In this document: piece after piece, positions 21,425 to 32,731 of the stretch | Layout of the letters: the number at the start of each line of letters is the position of its first letter | Numbering within the stretch: position 1 is the first letter of the stretch | DNA from: Trichobilharzia szidati | Taxonomy: Eukaryota > Platyhelminthes > Trematoda > Strigeidida > Schistosomatidae | Direction: 5' to 3' | Assembly: GCA_944472155.2 (NCBI GenBank) | Contig: OX235274.1 | Span: 36,888,052-36,952,051, forward strand | DNA length: 64,000 bases | Notes under the pieces: model-generated | Told to the model about the DNA's origin: nothing | What the model saw: the letters and a program-made list of their open reading frames with translations, nothing else | Databases searched by the model: none | Translations under genes and position numbers: made by a program

Positions 21425-22965
21425 CTATAAAATCTTCAAAAGAATGTTTACTGAACAAAGAATACTCTTTTCGATAACTTCATTATCAGGTTCTACTGTG
21501 ATATATACATTATAGTGAATGAATGAGTTAGTGTTATGAACAACATTAATGTTGTTTATATAACATCGAATCAATAATAATATTAGTGGATTACAGTTCA
21601 ATAGCATCAACAAAACAATACACTGAATATCAGAAAAATTGGGAAACATAATAATACAAATTCATTAATTTATAGTCTTCAATGAAGGCAGGGCAGGGCA
21701 TTAGTAATGGCTGGACTCGCTTCTTCTGTACATAAAGCACTGTTTACTTCACACGAATTGCGATAGACTCTGATGTTTGGAGTATGCGGTACCTCAATGT
21801 TTTTGCAATTTGTTCGGCAACCGGTAGGTGATAGCAAAGGATTTTTCACTTCTGGCTTTGTGGCCGGTTTGTACCACACAGTCTAATATCGAACTGTTGA
21901 TGGTTTTTACTACACCTTTGCTTAGTCATACTGGTAGATATTTCCAAGCAGGAAAAATCAAGTTCCTAGATCAACGACCAATCTAACTCGCTGCACAAGC
22001 AGCTCAGTTTAATTGGTAGATACAAAAAGAGGTAACTAGCTAGTCTAGGTACTTTATTTTTCAGTCGAGGAATCACCATCAGTTGTGTAGAAAGTAAGAC
22101 TTATGGTTTACCAGCATTAAAAGTTCTTCGATGAATGGATTTTCTAAACTTGTTAGTAATTATTTCATTAAGTGTGTCACCCTTGAATTGCAGTCGAATA
22201 TATAGAGGCTTCTTATTTACATTCCTTTTCCACTTTCTTTGTCATGTGTTTCTTGATGAATTTGTCTAGGTAGCTATTTTCAATCAATGTATAATATACA
22301 ATCCGTAGTCCATTTTCAATTAATTCTTCTGATCACTTAGATCTAACCCTGTGGCTGAGTGACTTTACCAAATTTCTTTTGTAGTGGAGAGGAACGAAGC
22401 TGTGAAAATGCGTACATTGTCCTGTCCATTTACTTCTCCTATGCAAATTTCTCTTTATGCTACCATCTGGTTTTCTTGTAAGGAGGACGTCTAGGAAGGC
22501 AATTCTATTTTGGGATTCCTCTTCTCTTGCGAATTTCATAGTAGAATGTACTTGGTTGAATTGAGTTATTATTTTGTTCCTATCCGAATCATTATCACAG
22601 AGGTTCAAGGTATCATTTCCTATACCGGCAGTAAAATGAGAATTTTCTGATAAGGTTGTTCAGAGGTTCATTTTCTAGTTTACTTCGAAGGAAATCTGCC
22701 GAAATGATACTCAGTGGGGAGCCCATCACCAATCCATCCGCCTGTCTGTAAAGAGTGCCATCAAATTTGAAATCGTCATTCATGGTACACCTTAATAACA
22801 ATTGTTTTAGGATTTCCGTTGGGATGACAATATTTGTCGACTGGTTATACACTTTTTCGCATATGTATTTAACTGTTTCTAGTAGAGGTACATTTGTGAA
22901 TGAAAATGATACGTACAAATCATCAGTATGAAAGAAGGAAATAAAGAGTAAAACTGGATGAAGGA
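21425..22965 (-). mobile_element. Type-A PLE: reverse transcriptase palm to 3' end
   Basis: The minus strand runs from RT (FTNVPLLETVKYI, DGLVMGSPLS) through FLDVLLTRK, the linker (WTGQCTHFHSFVPLHYK) and the endonuclease region (degenerate) to the terminal motif at 21453-21494. Frameshifts remove the YxDD box. It is the reference copy for type A here and helps align 26.5-30.4, 49 and 61 kb. Confidence 0.87.
22333..22608 (-). pseudogene. PLE palm-to-linker frame
   Basis: 91 aa. It starts just after the lost catalytic box, then RIAFLDVLLTRKPDG (typical of PLE RT), followed by the linker motif HSFVPLHYKRNLVK shared with other PLEs at 34.2, 51.5 and 58.4 kb. It ends at a stop in the linker. Confidence 0.75.
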
Positions 22966-23056
22966 CTGGACTTAGCTTTTCTACACATAGGCACACACAC
23001 CATAATTCAATACATATATTGATTATGCTTACACCATGTACAATATTCAATACCAT
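22613..23056 (-). pseudogene. PLE reverse transcriptase fingers/palm frame
   Basis: 147 aa. The last 100 residues are PLE-like: SFTNVPLLETVKYICEKVYN, ILKQLLLRC, GLVMGSPLSIISADF. The first 45 residues show no similarity and are probably not element-derived. Confidence 0.72.
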
Positions 23057-23099
23057 TATCTGTTTCAGGCGTTGCAGATATATTTGTGAGAAGATTTAA

Positions 23100-23350
23100 T
23101 GTCGGCGGTGTCACCAGAGTTGACGAAATGCCTGACAACTGAACTGTCTACATTCATTCCCTTTAGACTGGAACCAAGACTGAAAGCAACGAGATTCATC
23201 CCCAACGGTGACATGGAAGAGATAATGTGGAGAGGAAATGAAAGTCTATGAGCAGTCATGGAGCCGGTTCGAAGTGATTGCCGAGAACTGAATGCAACAG
23301 GGACGAGGCGCAGAAGGTCTATGCTCCACTTGGGACACAATGGATTAAAA
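23100..23350 (+). pseudogene. RTE-like 3' end, diverged subfamily
   Basis: In one frame the stretch reads PTVTWKR then GEEMKVYEQSWSRFEV and GLCSTWDT before a stop, matching the RTE C-terminal pattern WRRSCEEEM...ALCSTRNP. No long (AAT)n tail follows, so this may be a different RTE subfamily. Confidence 0.6.
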
Positions 23351-23371
23351 AATAATATGATTTTATTGTAT

Positions 23372-23600
23372 TGATTGGGCGTCGGTGACTAAACGATAGA
23401 ATGCTAGCTAACCACGCATGTGGATTGGGATCCTATCCTCAGCCAACGCACTCCTTTACCTCACTAAGCCAGTAATAAGACTGGTTTACAGGGAATGTTG
23501 GACATCAGGCTAGCAACCTCACTCCATAAAAGAAACACCACTGCCACCGAAAATTCAAGGCTCTAGCTTGAAGGCCTGTGATTCACTGGGATCGTAAAGG
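23372..23600 (+). repeat. R2b SINE-like repeat
   Basis: Begins with the tRNA-like head gcgtcggtgactaaacg (mutated A box), a B-box remnant (GGGATCCTATCC), then the R2b body (ctcctttacctcactaagcc, gctagcaacctcactcc). Confidence 0.6.
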
Positions 23601-23995
23601 AATAAAATAAATAATAATAATATTGATTGTACATTTTTGTTTCTGACATTAACGTTACCCCTGATTGTACGCCGTTGGATCTATCTAATGTTGCAGATGA
23701 ATTTAAAGTTTTTTCTGCTGGTTGTCTCGGGAAATCTCCATCATTGGTGACTGAAAACTTCAATTTCTGCGACTGACTTTTCCTTGAATCAGTAGGTCAT
23801 ATAAAAATTGTCAACTTCTCTACTCAACTTACTGAAACAGTTGATTTACTGTTCTATAATGATGTGGGAATACATGATGCACGCAAATGCTCCACTACTG
23901 AACTCTGATCATTGCATTTTACGGGCAGTGCCTGGAATATGTGTAAAGTCATGCACAAGTGCCTTCTCTCACCTTTCTAAGAAAACGCAACACCT

Positions 23996-24274
23996 TTGAT
24001 GCATATTGATCTAAACGACACCAACCGGGATCTATTTATTGAACATACACTGAATGACGCAGTCGTGAATTATCTCAATATCTGTCGCCCAAAACAAATA
24101 CTATTCAAAAGATTTGATCATTTTTCTTCTTCTCATCTCAAAAAGATACATAGAGGAAAAGAACAGTTATGCAAGTCAAAAGATAATTCTGGACTCAAAA
24201 AGATAAACCCTAGAATCAAATCTGAAATACAAAGTCTTGATAATACCAAATATCATGGAAAATTCCCATTGTAA
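23996..24274 (+). CDS. Unrecognised open frame (92 aa)
   Basis: The protein is basic and non-repetitive (NDAVVNYLNICRPKQI, then KFKR-like and lysine-rich stretches). I recognise no family. It lies directly 5' of the PLE at 24280 and is not part of the PLE as far as I can see. Could be a decayed exon or chance. Confidence 0.15.
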   Translation: MMHIDLNDTNRDLFIEHTLNDAVVNYLNICRPKQILFKRFDHFSSSHLKKIHRGKEQLCKSKDNSGLKKINPRIKSEIQSLDNTKYHGKFPL

Positions 24275-24300
24275 CATATAGAAAATGAAAACAAATGATT

Positions 24301-24340
24301 CAGCGAAGAGACTCTTTTCAACGAATTTATCATCAAGCTG
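24301..24340 (-). ncRNA. Hammerhead-like motif, type E
   Basis: CAGC/GCTG stem I, core TTGATGA followed by T, GAAA, stem III AAGA/TCTT, TTC triplet. First core base is T instead of C. Confidence 0.42.
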
Positions 24341-24401
24341 TACAATCGTATATATATGGGTTTTAAGAAGTTATATCCGGTGAGGGAATTGAATCATAGG
24401 T

Positions 24402-24986
24402 GTGAATGCACCACGTTTTATAGATAAGAATATACATTCAAATCCGAAAAAACGTGACTTTTCAACCGTACCCGAGAAAATACTTTACATGAGCTTGGAA
24501 TTCAAAGGAGACTTAGCTTCCGATATCATGAAACGAAGGATATCCCTAAAAATAACATTCCCTGCTGCATCCCTGAGGATAGCCTTTACTAGCCGACCAT
24601 TACTGTTCAAAAACCTGAAGGACAAGATCCCACAGTTGACCAACCCACTGTGTGTTCATCAATTCACCTGCTCATGTGGAGCTAGGTATATCGGTCGTTC
24701 GACTCGAGTTTTGTCCAGGAGAGTGCAAGAACACTATCCTGCCTGGTTACGAAGAGGTGGAAGTGTAGCAATAAGAGGCGCGATCATTGAACATCTGGTC
24801 AATAATGATCATGCTATCTCTATAGCCTCCGCCTTCAAAGTCATCTATAAGGCAAAGAGTAATTTACACAAATCCCTACGTATCCGACTCATCTGTATTG
24901 CTGAAGTTTTGGCTATCGAAACAGAAAAGCCAGATCTCTGTGTACAGAAAAAGTTTGTTCAACTCCTCCAACTTTCATGGTCTTAA
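24402..24986 (+). CDS. PLE linker and GIY-YIG endonuclease domain, open frame
   Basis: 194 aa with no internal stop. Residues 1-70 are the linker (FIDKN, VPEKILYMSLEFKGD, FPAASLRIAFTSR). A cysteine pair (VHQFTCSCGA) follows, then the endonuclease core YIGRSTRVLSRRVQEH near residues 100-115, then AWLRRGG, IIEHLVNNDH, FKVIYKAKS and the C-terminal LCVQKKFVQLLQLSWS. In PLEs this domain is fused behind the RT, which is missing here. The apparent Met start lies at the truncation edge and is probably not a natural start. Together with 55452-55973 this is the best preserved endonuclease frame in the window. Confidence 0.85.
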   Translation: MNAPRFIDKNIHSNPKKRDFSTVPEKILYMSLEFKGDLASDIMKRRISLKITFPAASLRIAFTSRPLLFKNLKDKIPQLTNPLCVHQFTCSCGARYIGRSTRVLSRRVQEHYPAWLRRGGSVAIRGAIIEHLVNNDHAISIASAFKVIYKAKSNLHKSLRIRLICIAEVLAIETEKPDLCVQKKFVQLLQLSWS

Positions 24987-25451
24987 TCCCTCTATGCTAA
25001 AGTACGGTAATCCCCAGTCATATTTTAGCTCAACCAATTTTTCATTTTTTCATTTTTGTCTATTCAGTTTGTATACTCTTCCTTATTACGTCAACTGTTA
25101 CTACTACTACTCTCACTTTTAATTGTCCCCGGTATTATTTCACTTGTTCCACTTATCATTCTAAATCAATTCCTTTTTACAACATTAAATTCTATGCTAT
25201 TAAATTTCACACAATATTACATAAAGTTTTTATTTTATTCGATTTGTCTACTAATCTTATAATTGCACACCCTTTTTCAAGTTCTATCCATCCTATGAAT
25301 TATTCTATATTTGACATTAATTTAACTACGATTATAATCAGAAACATTTTAGTTTTAATTGCATTTCATATTATTATTTTATGCATTCACACCTATGTTT
25401 CAATTCCCTCACCGGATATAACTTCTTAAAAACCATATATATACGATTTTA

Positions 25452-25491
25452 CAGCTTGATGATAAATTCGGTGAAAAGAGTCTCTTCGCTG
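25452..25491 (+). ncRNA. Hammerhead-like motif, type E
   Basis: CAGC (25452-25455), TTGATGA, extra T, weak stem II, GAAA, AAGA/TCTT stem III around GTC, TTC, GCTG (25488-25491). Confidence 0.42.
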
Positions 25492-25520
25492 AATCATCTG
25501 TTTTGATTTTCAATACCATA

Positions 25521-26490
25521 TATATCCAAAGAATTTTATCCTGTAAAATTCCTTTAAGCATTTGGAGGCTTTTTAACAAAATCACAGTAATACGGTTCCC
25601 TGTCTTGATATAGATACTCTTAATAAGTCTTTGAAACACTCTTCAGCTGATGTTATCATTCACAACCCAGTGTTTCAGACTATTACTACTATAACTATCG
25701 CTTCACAATAATGCCTCTCAGTATGTTCGAAAAGCGTAATATTCGTGTTATTTGTATAAACAGCTTCATAGGACTTAAGTTAACTTGTAAGGCAACCTTG
25801 AGAATATTGATTAATAGCTGAATTGATTAGTATTATTCCAGTTAGTCTTATTATTATTATTACTATTACAATTATTATTAACTCAGACTGTTTATTCTGT
25901 TGAAAACTCATCTCAATTCACTAAACGGGCGTAGATTCTGTACATTTAACATTACTAAAGATAGAAAATACTGTTTCTGCTGTCAGATTATCAATGTTTG
26001 ATAATTAGTTTCGCATATATGCCTTCCCATTTCGTCTGTTAGACACAGCCTCCTGGATACTTTCGCACCTGTTAGCTAACGTCCAAGACTAACCAGCATA
26101 GAGGACAAAAATGTTTCCCAGGCTGAATATACATGAGAAGAGATAAGATTAAATGAATACATAATAATAATAACAGTAATAATGCTATCTCTAAAATCAA
26201 AACAAAAACAGATTTTTGAATGACGTCAACAGTGCTACAAAAACTCGCTGTCTGCTTCTCGCTTATTGATGTGTTGCTTGTTACTCCTCTGTCTCTTAGA
26301 CACTCAGGGCAGTTTTTTGCCTTACCTACTCAGACATAGTGACTTTTCCCAAATTTATGTTTTTCCGTCTTCTCCAGTTAACGTGTTAACACTCTCTAGG
26401 GAGCATGTGTTTTTTAATTTTTGATTAAAAATGATAACATGAATAATTTAGAGTCTCCTTGCTGTTGCTTTTTAAATTAAATCTAGATTT
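25521..26490. other. No recognisable feature
   Basis: AT-rich. A (TTA)n run lies near 25850-25880. No coding motif. Confidence 0.5.
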
Positions 26491-26597
26491 AAAAGATTGA
26501 TTAATGAACAGAGAGAGAATATGCTTCATGATAACTTCTTCCTCATCAGCTTCAACATTTCTATGACAGCAATTAAAGAAGTATTGTTAGTACCAAG

Positions 26598-26882
26598 ATT
26601 ATTATTATTATTATTACCATTGTTTCCTTTAGTTCCTGGAGGAACATAGGGCTTCAGCCGCACGTCTCCATTGCGTTCGGTTTGCTGCCAACGTTCTCAT
26701 CAAATGGCTCCACGTCTGCCCGCATGCTTTCATCTCCTCCATGTCACAACTGAACGACTAGCTCACAGCTTCGCGTTCAGGTTTCACTCCACAGCCTGTC
26801 TTGTGATGTCGCTTGATGGTTTGTTTTCTCAGAGTATGACCAATCCACCTGAATTTCTTCCTGCTTATTTGTGGCGCAATCG
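26598..26882 (-). pseudogene. RTE 3' end inserted in PLE
   Basis: Minus strand: RTE C-terminal tail ending with (AAT)n, seen here as (ATT)n at about 26598-26618. 5'-truncated after about 265 bp. Confidence 0.78.
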
Positions 26883-26967
26883 AGTACTACCATTAATGAT
26901 ATTTTATATCACACAGAATCAACAGCATTAACGGATTACATTTCAAAATCATTAGTAAGAGGTAGAG

Positions 26968-27245
26968 TAAACTGGAAACTACTCGAGTACTACGGCGTAC
27001 CCCAAATATTCATCTACCTTATTCAACAGCTGTGCGACAACGGTACATGTCAAGTGATCCACAACGAAAAACTCAGCGAGGCGTTTGGAGTAAACACAGG
27101 AGTCAGACAAGGGTGCTTATTATCACCAATGATATTCCTAATTGTGGTGGACTGGATTATGCGTCAGACAGTGGGAAACGAGAAGACAGGGATATCCTGG
27201 ACCGACGTGAAGAACCTAGAAGACCTGGATTTCGCGCGTGGATGA
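26968..27245 (+). pseudogene. RTE palm frame, catalytic box broken
   Basis: About 92 codons up to LEDLDFARG and a stop. Other copies read DFADDICL here. The bases after TTCGC are GCGTG instead of C, a net +4 that removes the first half of the DD box and shifts frame. The downstream frame resumes at 27238 as DDLCLMSHKIED. The identical change occurs in the copy at 31353. Confidence 0.8.
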
Positions 27246-27860
27246 TTTATGTTTGATGTCACACAAAATCGAAGACTTACAAGCGAAAACCGACATACTG
27301 GTCGAAGAGGCTGGCAGCAAAGACAGGACTCCAGGTGAACATAGACAACATGGAGGTTATGAAAATAACCAACCAACCAACAACAACAACAACAGCAACA
27401 TCCAGCGCCAATCACCATCAACGGGAGGGATTTGAAAGAGGTTACTTCATTCACTTCACTTATCTAGGGAGAATTGTCTCAACCACAGGACGAACGGACG
27501 ATGATGTCAAATCGAGAATCGGAAAGGCGAGAAACACATTCATCAACCTGAAACCAATCTGGAAATCTTCGTCACTCAGCATCAACAACAAAGTGATTCG
27601 GATTTTCAATACAAACGTCAAGTCAGTCAGTTCTTCTATACGTATGGATCAGAAACTTGGCGGGTCACAAAGAATATTTCCAACAGCCTGTTGCAGACCT
27701 TTATCAACAACTCTGTTCGTTCTATACTGAAGATCAGATGGCCGGAAAGAATCACCAACAAGAAACTATGGGAAAAAACAAAACAAGAACAGAACAATTG
27801 CTCAACAAATATGCAGGAGAAAGTGGAGATGGATTGGACACTCGCTGAGGTGGCCGTTGG

Positions 27861-28073
27861 GTGACATCGCGTGTCAGGCCAGTGCTCGAGTGGAACCTGA
27901 AAGGGAAGCGGCGAGTGGGACGTCCAAGGGTGACATGGAGGAGATCGTGTGAAGAGGAACTGGAACAGTATGGATCAACATGGATGCAGGTGAAAAGTAC
28001 AGCAGAAGACAGAAGCAAGTGGAGACGTGTAGTTGAAGCCCTATGTTCCACTAGGAACCCAAGGGAACAATAA
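27861..28073 (+). pseudogene. RTE C-terminal tail frame
   Basis: 70 aa: [20 protein letters not shown], then EQYGSTWMQVK and RRVVEALCSTRNPRE before the stop. This basic tail ends every RTE copy here. The stop lies just before (AAT)n. Confidence 0.82.
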
Positions 28074-28704
28074 TAATAAGTAAGAGGTAGAGAGAGATAA
28101 TATTCATCAATATAACACTAAGCTGATTGAATATCAGGTAAATTAAGGGAAGTAACACAGAATTCATGAATTTATAGGTTGGATGGCAGGCCAGGGTAGC
28201 AATAGTAGCGGAACTTGCCTTTATTTCGCACACACACAGCTCTGGTTGATTTAAGTGAATTGAAGTGGTCTGTGCTGTTTGGAGTATTAGGTATCTAGAG
28301 GCCTTTGGTAATTTATTTGTTACATTACCCGATAAATGATAGAGAAAGCTTCTTTAATGCTAACTGGCTTTGTGACCTGATTGGGCGAGGTGATCTAATA
28401 TAGAACTTTCGATGGTTTTGACAACACCTTTATTTAGCTACATTGGTAGGTAAGGTGTTCCCGAGCATTAATAATCAAGTTCCTGGAGATAATGACCAAC
28501 TCAACTGGCTCTAGAGAAGCAGCTGAATTGATAGATACATTTAGGGGTGACTAGACTAGGCGGTTTATCTTCCAGTTTTGGAATTACAACCGGTATGCAT
28601 CGAATGTTCATTGAATCAATTTCTTCATCTTGTTGGTTACTGTTTCACTTGGTGTGTCAACTTCGAATTGTAGTCGTATATGTATAGAGTCGTTTTTTCA
28701 GCAG

Positions 28705-29152
28705 ATATAGAAGAATTACTTTCTACTCTCTTGGCTTTGTGCTTAGCCATCACCTTCCTCGACGGGCAATGTTAGCTGACATAGGGTCAGGTTGGAAAAG
28801 AGCCAGCGGTGATCAAACCAAAACATGGCTTCATCAGTCAGTCAGATCCACAACAGTTAGTTTAAGCCACGTAGGAAGATTTATACTTCTTATATTGAGA
28901 TCTTCGGGACGGTAAACAGTAATAGCTGGAGACAACTGGTGATATGGCTCAAAATCGTTCTCAATGACAGTGCAGATGCATCCACTCCTTGTGACTTCTA
29001 ATGCCCAAAAAAACTATATTGTTCTTTCATATAACTATTCTTTCTGCCTCATATTTCTGTTTAATATCTTTGTTGAGTGAAGTATGGTGACTTGAAGTGC
29101 TGCACATTGGTGCAACGTTCCATGCTGACACCAGTCAGTCAGTCAGTGGCTA
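28705..29152 (-). repeat. R4 interspersed repeat inserted in PLE
   Basis: About 450 bp related to 6925-7345. It separates PLE pieces that are adjacent in the copy at 21425-22965. Class unknown. Confidence 0.65.
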
Positions 29153-29785
29153 TGTGTTTACTGATGGACTTTTCAGGATAGTTATTTTCACCTAACGTAC
29201 TGCATACAAGCTTAAGTTTGTCTTCAATCGCATCTTTTCAATAGATAGACCTGACCCTATGGCTGAGAGTCTTTACCAATTTTCTTTTAAACTGGAGAGG
29301 AATAAAGCTATGAAAATGTGCATATTTTCGTGTCCATGTACTTTTCTTAAGCGAATTTCTTTTCATACTGCCGTCTTGTAAGAAGGACATTTAGGAAGGC
29401 AATTCTATTTCGGTATTCCTCTTCACATGTGAATTGAGATATTATTGCACCCATGTTCAAATCATTTACACAAAGGATAATAAATATTATTCGCATACCG
29501 GAAATAAAATGAGAATTTTCTGATAAGGTGATTGTTCAAAGGACCATTTCCTAGTTTGCTCAATAAGAAATCTACCAACATGGGACTAAATAGGCAGCCC
29601 ATTGTCACTCCATTCAACTATCTACAGAGTTCAAGGTTAAATTTAAAATTCACTTTCACGGTACACTTTAGGAAAATTCTCTAAGGATTTCTGCTGGGAT
29701 CGCAATATTTATTGGCTTGTTATTTATCAGTTTACAAATTTAATTAAACATTTCAATTAGGAGAGGTACATTTGTAAATATGTTA

Positions 29786-30136
29786 TAATTTTGAGGTGAG
29801 AAACGTCTGCGAACCAAAGTTGTAGACAACAATTTATGTCAATGTTTACGTCCCGAATTAGGGTCATGAGAAAAAACAAGAACCTTGAGGAACATAACAG
29901 CGAATCACAGCAGACTTAGTGTGTGCAAATACGATTCGCACATATATGGCTTAACCTTCTAAGAAACGGTGACAAGCAGTACAGAATAACCTTCAGTAAG
30001 AAAAACAACCAATCAGAAAACACTGCTTCTCTACTTCTCAAAACGAGTAATAATGTACATAAAAATTTATAAGTATCTCTTGATTTCCTCAATAAACGAT
30101 CTGTTGCCTTAACCTTGTCTTCTATCATTTACAGTT
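29786..30136 (-). repeat. R5 repeat, possible solo LTR, inserted in PLE RT
   Basis: About 350 bp. Read minus it starts near TGTAAATGATAGAAGACAAGG and ends near CTCTCACC-like sequence. Copies at 33868-34222 and 62870-63225. It splits the PLE RT between DRMKNI and FTNVPLL. Starts TG and ends CA in the best copy, length typical of a solo LTR, but no internal region is present. Confidence 0.6.
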
Positions 30137-30589
30137 TTATCTTTGATGTGAATATTTTTCATTCTGTCTATGAATTCAGCTACATCTTTCACACCCTGTT
30201 TTACAAGCTGTTCATGTAAGGCCTTTAGAATAATTAACAACCATTTAGCTAAAGCATGGTGGGGCAAACTGTATATGTCTAGAATTGATGTTAACGCCAC
30301 TCCAGGTTTATGTACTTTGAGTAGGCCGCATAATCTAGGTGTTTATGTTCCTGTGGGTCTGATGTCGTGAGATAAACCTACAGAAAGAGTGTATATGACT
30401 GTGAGTAAATAAGTCGTATAAATTTATATTGGACTGAAAAACCATCAGCGGTGTGAAACGGTTGATGATGGAGAATTTTATGAAGTCAGCAGTAAGTAAA
30501 AACAAGCACATAAAACTAACTCTAGTAGTAGCAATACAGATAAATGTTTTTCACAATGGTAAATGTGAACCAAATGTCTCATAAATTCC

Positions 30590-31336
30590 AAGATTTGTGA
30601 GGGAAAACCAGCAAACTGGCAGAAAAGGCGGGTAACAAAGAGAGGAATTCAAATGGACACAGAGAAGACACAGATGATGAAAATGACCAGCCAGCTAATA
30701 ACAACAAAAAACTCCAGTCACTATCAACAGAAGTTTGAAAGAAATCACTGGCGTCACTTATCTTGGTAGCATCATGTCAACTACAATCGACAGCTTAGCT
30801 GAGAATGTCAAAACTAGTGTTGGAAAGGCGAAACAGATTTTAATCTGAAATTAGGATTGGAATTTGTTCCACTCAGTCAGCGTAAAGAACGAATATTCGG
30901 ATCTTCAACACCAATTTTAAGCCAGTCAGTTCCAGTATATGAGTTAGAAGCTTGGCACGTCACGAAAAACACTTCCAATAAGCTACTGCAGATTTTTTCT
31001 TTGAGTCCATACTGAAGATCATATGGCCAGACAGAATTAGAAACAAAAAACGCTGGCGAAGAACCAATCAAGAACTTATTTTGTTCAACAAATATTCTGA
31101 GGAAAATGCAGATGGATCAGACAAACTCTACAGAGACCATCGAATGACATCGAATGCCAAGTCATCGTTCGAGTGAAACCCGAGTAGGAAACAATAAGTA
31201 AGGCGTGTATCCAAGGGTGAGATTGAGGAGATCTTGTGAAGCGGAGGAGATGAGAGCCTATGGACAATCGTGCTGATGATGAATGGCTGCTGAATTCGTG
31301 TGTTCCACACACAACTCAAGGGAATAATAATATGTG
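30590..31336 (+). pseudogene. RTE fragment with (AAT) tail
   Basis: Covers post-palm to 3' end (acacagagaagacacagatgatg to ctcaagggaataataata). Heavily frameshifted. TGTGAG occurs at both flanks as a weak target-site-duplication candidate. Confidence 0.75.
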
Positions 31337-31352
31337 AGATATCCTTGATTCC

Positions 31353-32306
31353 TGCGGGGAGTGAGTAGACAAGAATACGGTAGACCACCGACAACAGGAC
31401 TCTAGAAGGTCTGCATTTCGCGCGTGGATGGTTTACGTTTAATCTCCCACAAACTCGAAGACTTGAAGGCGAAAACAACGAACTGGCAGTCAGCTAAGAC
31501 TGGACGGCAGGTGAACATAGAGAAGACAGAGGTGATGAAGATAACCAACCAACATCATCAACAACAACCAGCACCAATCACCATTAACGGGAGAGATTCA
31601 ACAGAGGTTACCTCCTTCACTTATCCGGCTAGAAGCACTTTTTAACTTCAGGCCAGCTGAACAAATGAAGATGTCAAAGCCGGTCAGCCAGAATTGGAAA
31701 TGTAGGATACGCCTTCATCCACCTGAAAACAGTTAAGAAATCTTCTCCCCTGAGTCAGCCAGCATAAACAAACAAGATTCGGATTTTCCACACAAATTCA
31801 AAGTCAGTCAGTTCTTCTATACGAGTCAGAAACTTGCATTGCGTGACTGTCACAAAAAGGATTTCCAGCTAGCTGCAGACTTTTATCAACAGCTGGCCAC
31901 ATTCTGTGACTGCGTACTGAAGATCAAATGGCTAGTTGGCCGGCAAGAAAGGATAAGTAACAATAAACTATGGCTGGTAACAAACCAACAAGCAAGAGCC
32001 GATTGCTCATCAAAATGCAGGAGAAAATGGAGATAGATCAAGGATATGTTGAGGAGGCCGTCGAATGACATCGCGCTTAATGCAGGTCATCGTTTGAATG
32101 GAATCCCAATGGGAGGCTATGAGTGGATCGTCGGTGCGACGGTGAGGTGGAGGAGATCGTGTGGCGAGAAGCAGATGAGAAATTATGGTTAGTCGTGGAG
32201 CCAGCCAGCTGAAGAGGGCAGCAGACAATAGAAGAAAGTGGAGATGTGTTGTTGAAGCCCTATGTTCCACTCAGAACCCAAGGGAATAATAATAGTAATA
32301 ATAATT
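31353..32306 (+). mobile_element. RTE insertion with 9-bp target-site duplication
   Basis: Starts in the palm just before the catalytic box and ends in (AAT)n-like sequence. cttgattcc flanks both ends (31344-31352 and 32307-32315). The catalytic box region reads TTCGCGCGTGGATGG, carrying the same 4-nt insertion as the copy at 26968. Frame 31424-31645 follows it ([26 protein letters not shown]). Confidence 0.82.
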
Positions 32307-32540
32307 CTTGATTCCATACACTTACATTGTGTAACATGGTTGAAGTCAATGGAAAACATGCTTTTCACACTAAAATTTAAAGCAGATTTTTGTCTAACTC
32401 TTAGTTATTATTAAAGTGTAAGAAATGGTTGGAGAAAGGAAGTTTGTATAGCTCACTGGCGTATATATACTACTAGGCAATACCACCTGTTCAAAACCTA
32501 TCAATGGGAAACTGTGAACAAAGCAAGAACTACAGTCTTA

Positions 32541-32590
32541 GCAGAATAAAATGGAACCATCTTTTATTTCGTCGCCTTCTCATCAGCTGC
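32541..32590 (-). ncRNA. Hammerhead ribozyme motif, type D, core intact
   Basis: Stem I GCAG/CTGC, core CTGATGA, one-pair stem II around AAGGCGA, GAAA, then a long stem III (ATAAAA with TTTTAT, plus TGG with CCA around TT) and ATT cleavage triplet. All conserved core bases present. Confidence 0.62.
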
Positions 32591-32699
32591 TTACAGGGCA
32601 AAGACATTATTAAATGTATCTACAAAAACAATCTTAACATACTTGCACAGAGTTCATTTTAAACAAAAATCAATCGATCAACATATCCATACAGTAATA

Positions 32700-32731
<32 letters not shown>

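Larger units (their letters stand above)
24280..25520 (+). mobile_element. Type-E PLE with inverted terminal sequences, well preserved
   Basis: A plus-strand endonuclease frame (24402-24986) lies between about 120-bp inverted terminal sequences: left 24280-24411 (minus) and right 25382-25520 (plus). The left inverted piece runs straight into the coding region, so the element is 5'-truncated and capped. The right one is the natural 3' end. The (WTTACTACTACT)-like pyrimidine-rich 3' region lies at 24990-25380. Confidence 0.88.
26968..28078 (+). mobile_element. RTE (SR2-like) insertion with 14-bp target-site duplication
   Basis: Encodes palm ([45 protein letters not shown]), the post-palm segment, and the C-terminus ([33 protein letters not shown]), then (AAT)n. 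agtaagaggtagag flanks both ends (26954-26967 and 28079-28092). The catalytic box is disrupted by a 4-nt insertion (see 26968-27245). Confidence 0.9.
26495..30450 (-). mobile_element. Old type-A PLE interrupted by four insertions
   Basis: Pieces at 26495-26597, 26883-26967, 28079-28704, 29153-29785 and 30137-30450 line up in order with the type-A copy at 21425-22965 and extend it 5' into the RT N-terminus (VALTSILD, HALAKWLL, VKDVAEFIDRMK at 30137-30370). The gaps are filled by an RTE 3' end (minus), a 1.1-kb RTE (plus), an R4 repeat and an R5 repeat. All PLE frames are broken. Confidence 0.8.

Noticed and set aside
27335..27435. CAA-rich stretch as a functional polyglutamine/asparagine gene
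   Set aside because: It is the low-complexity spacer of the RTE protein, also present at 41.5 and 31.55 kb.
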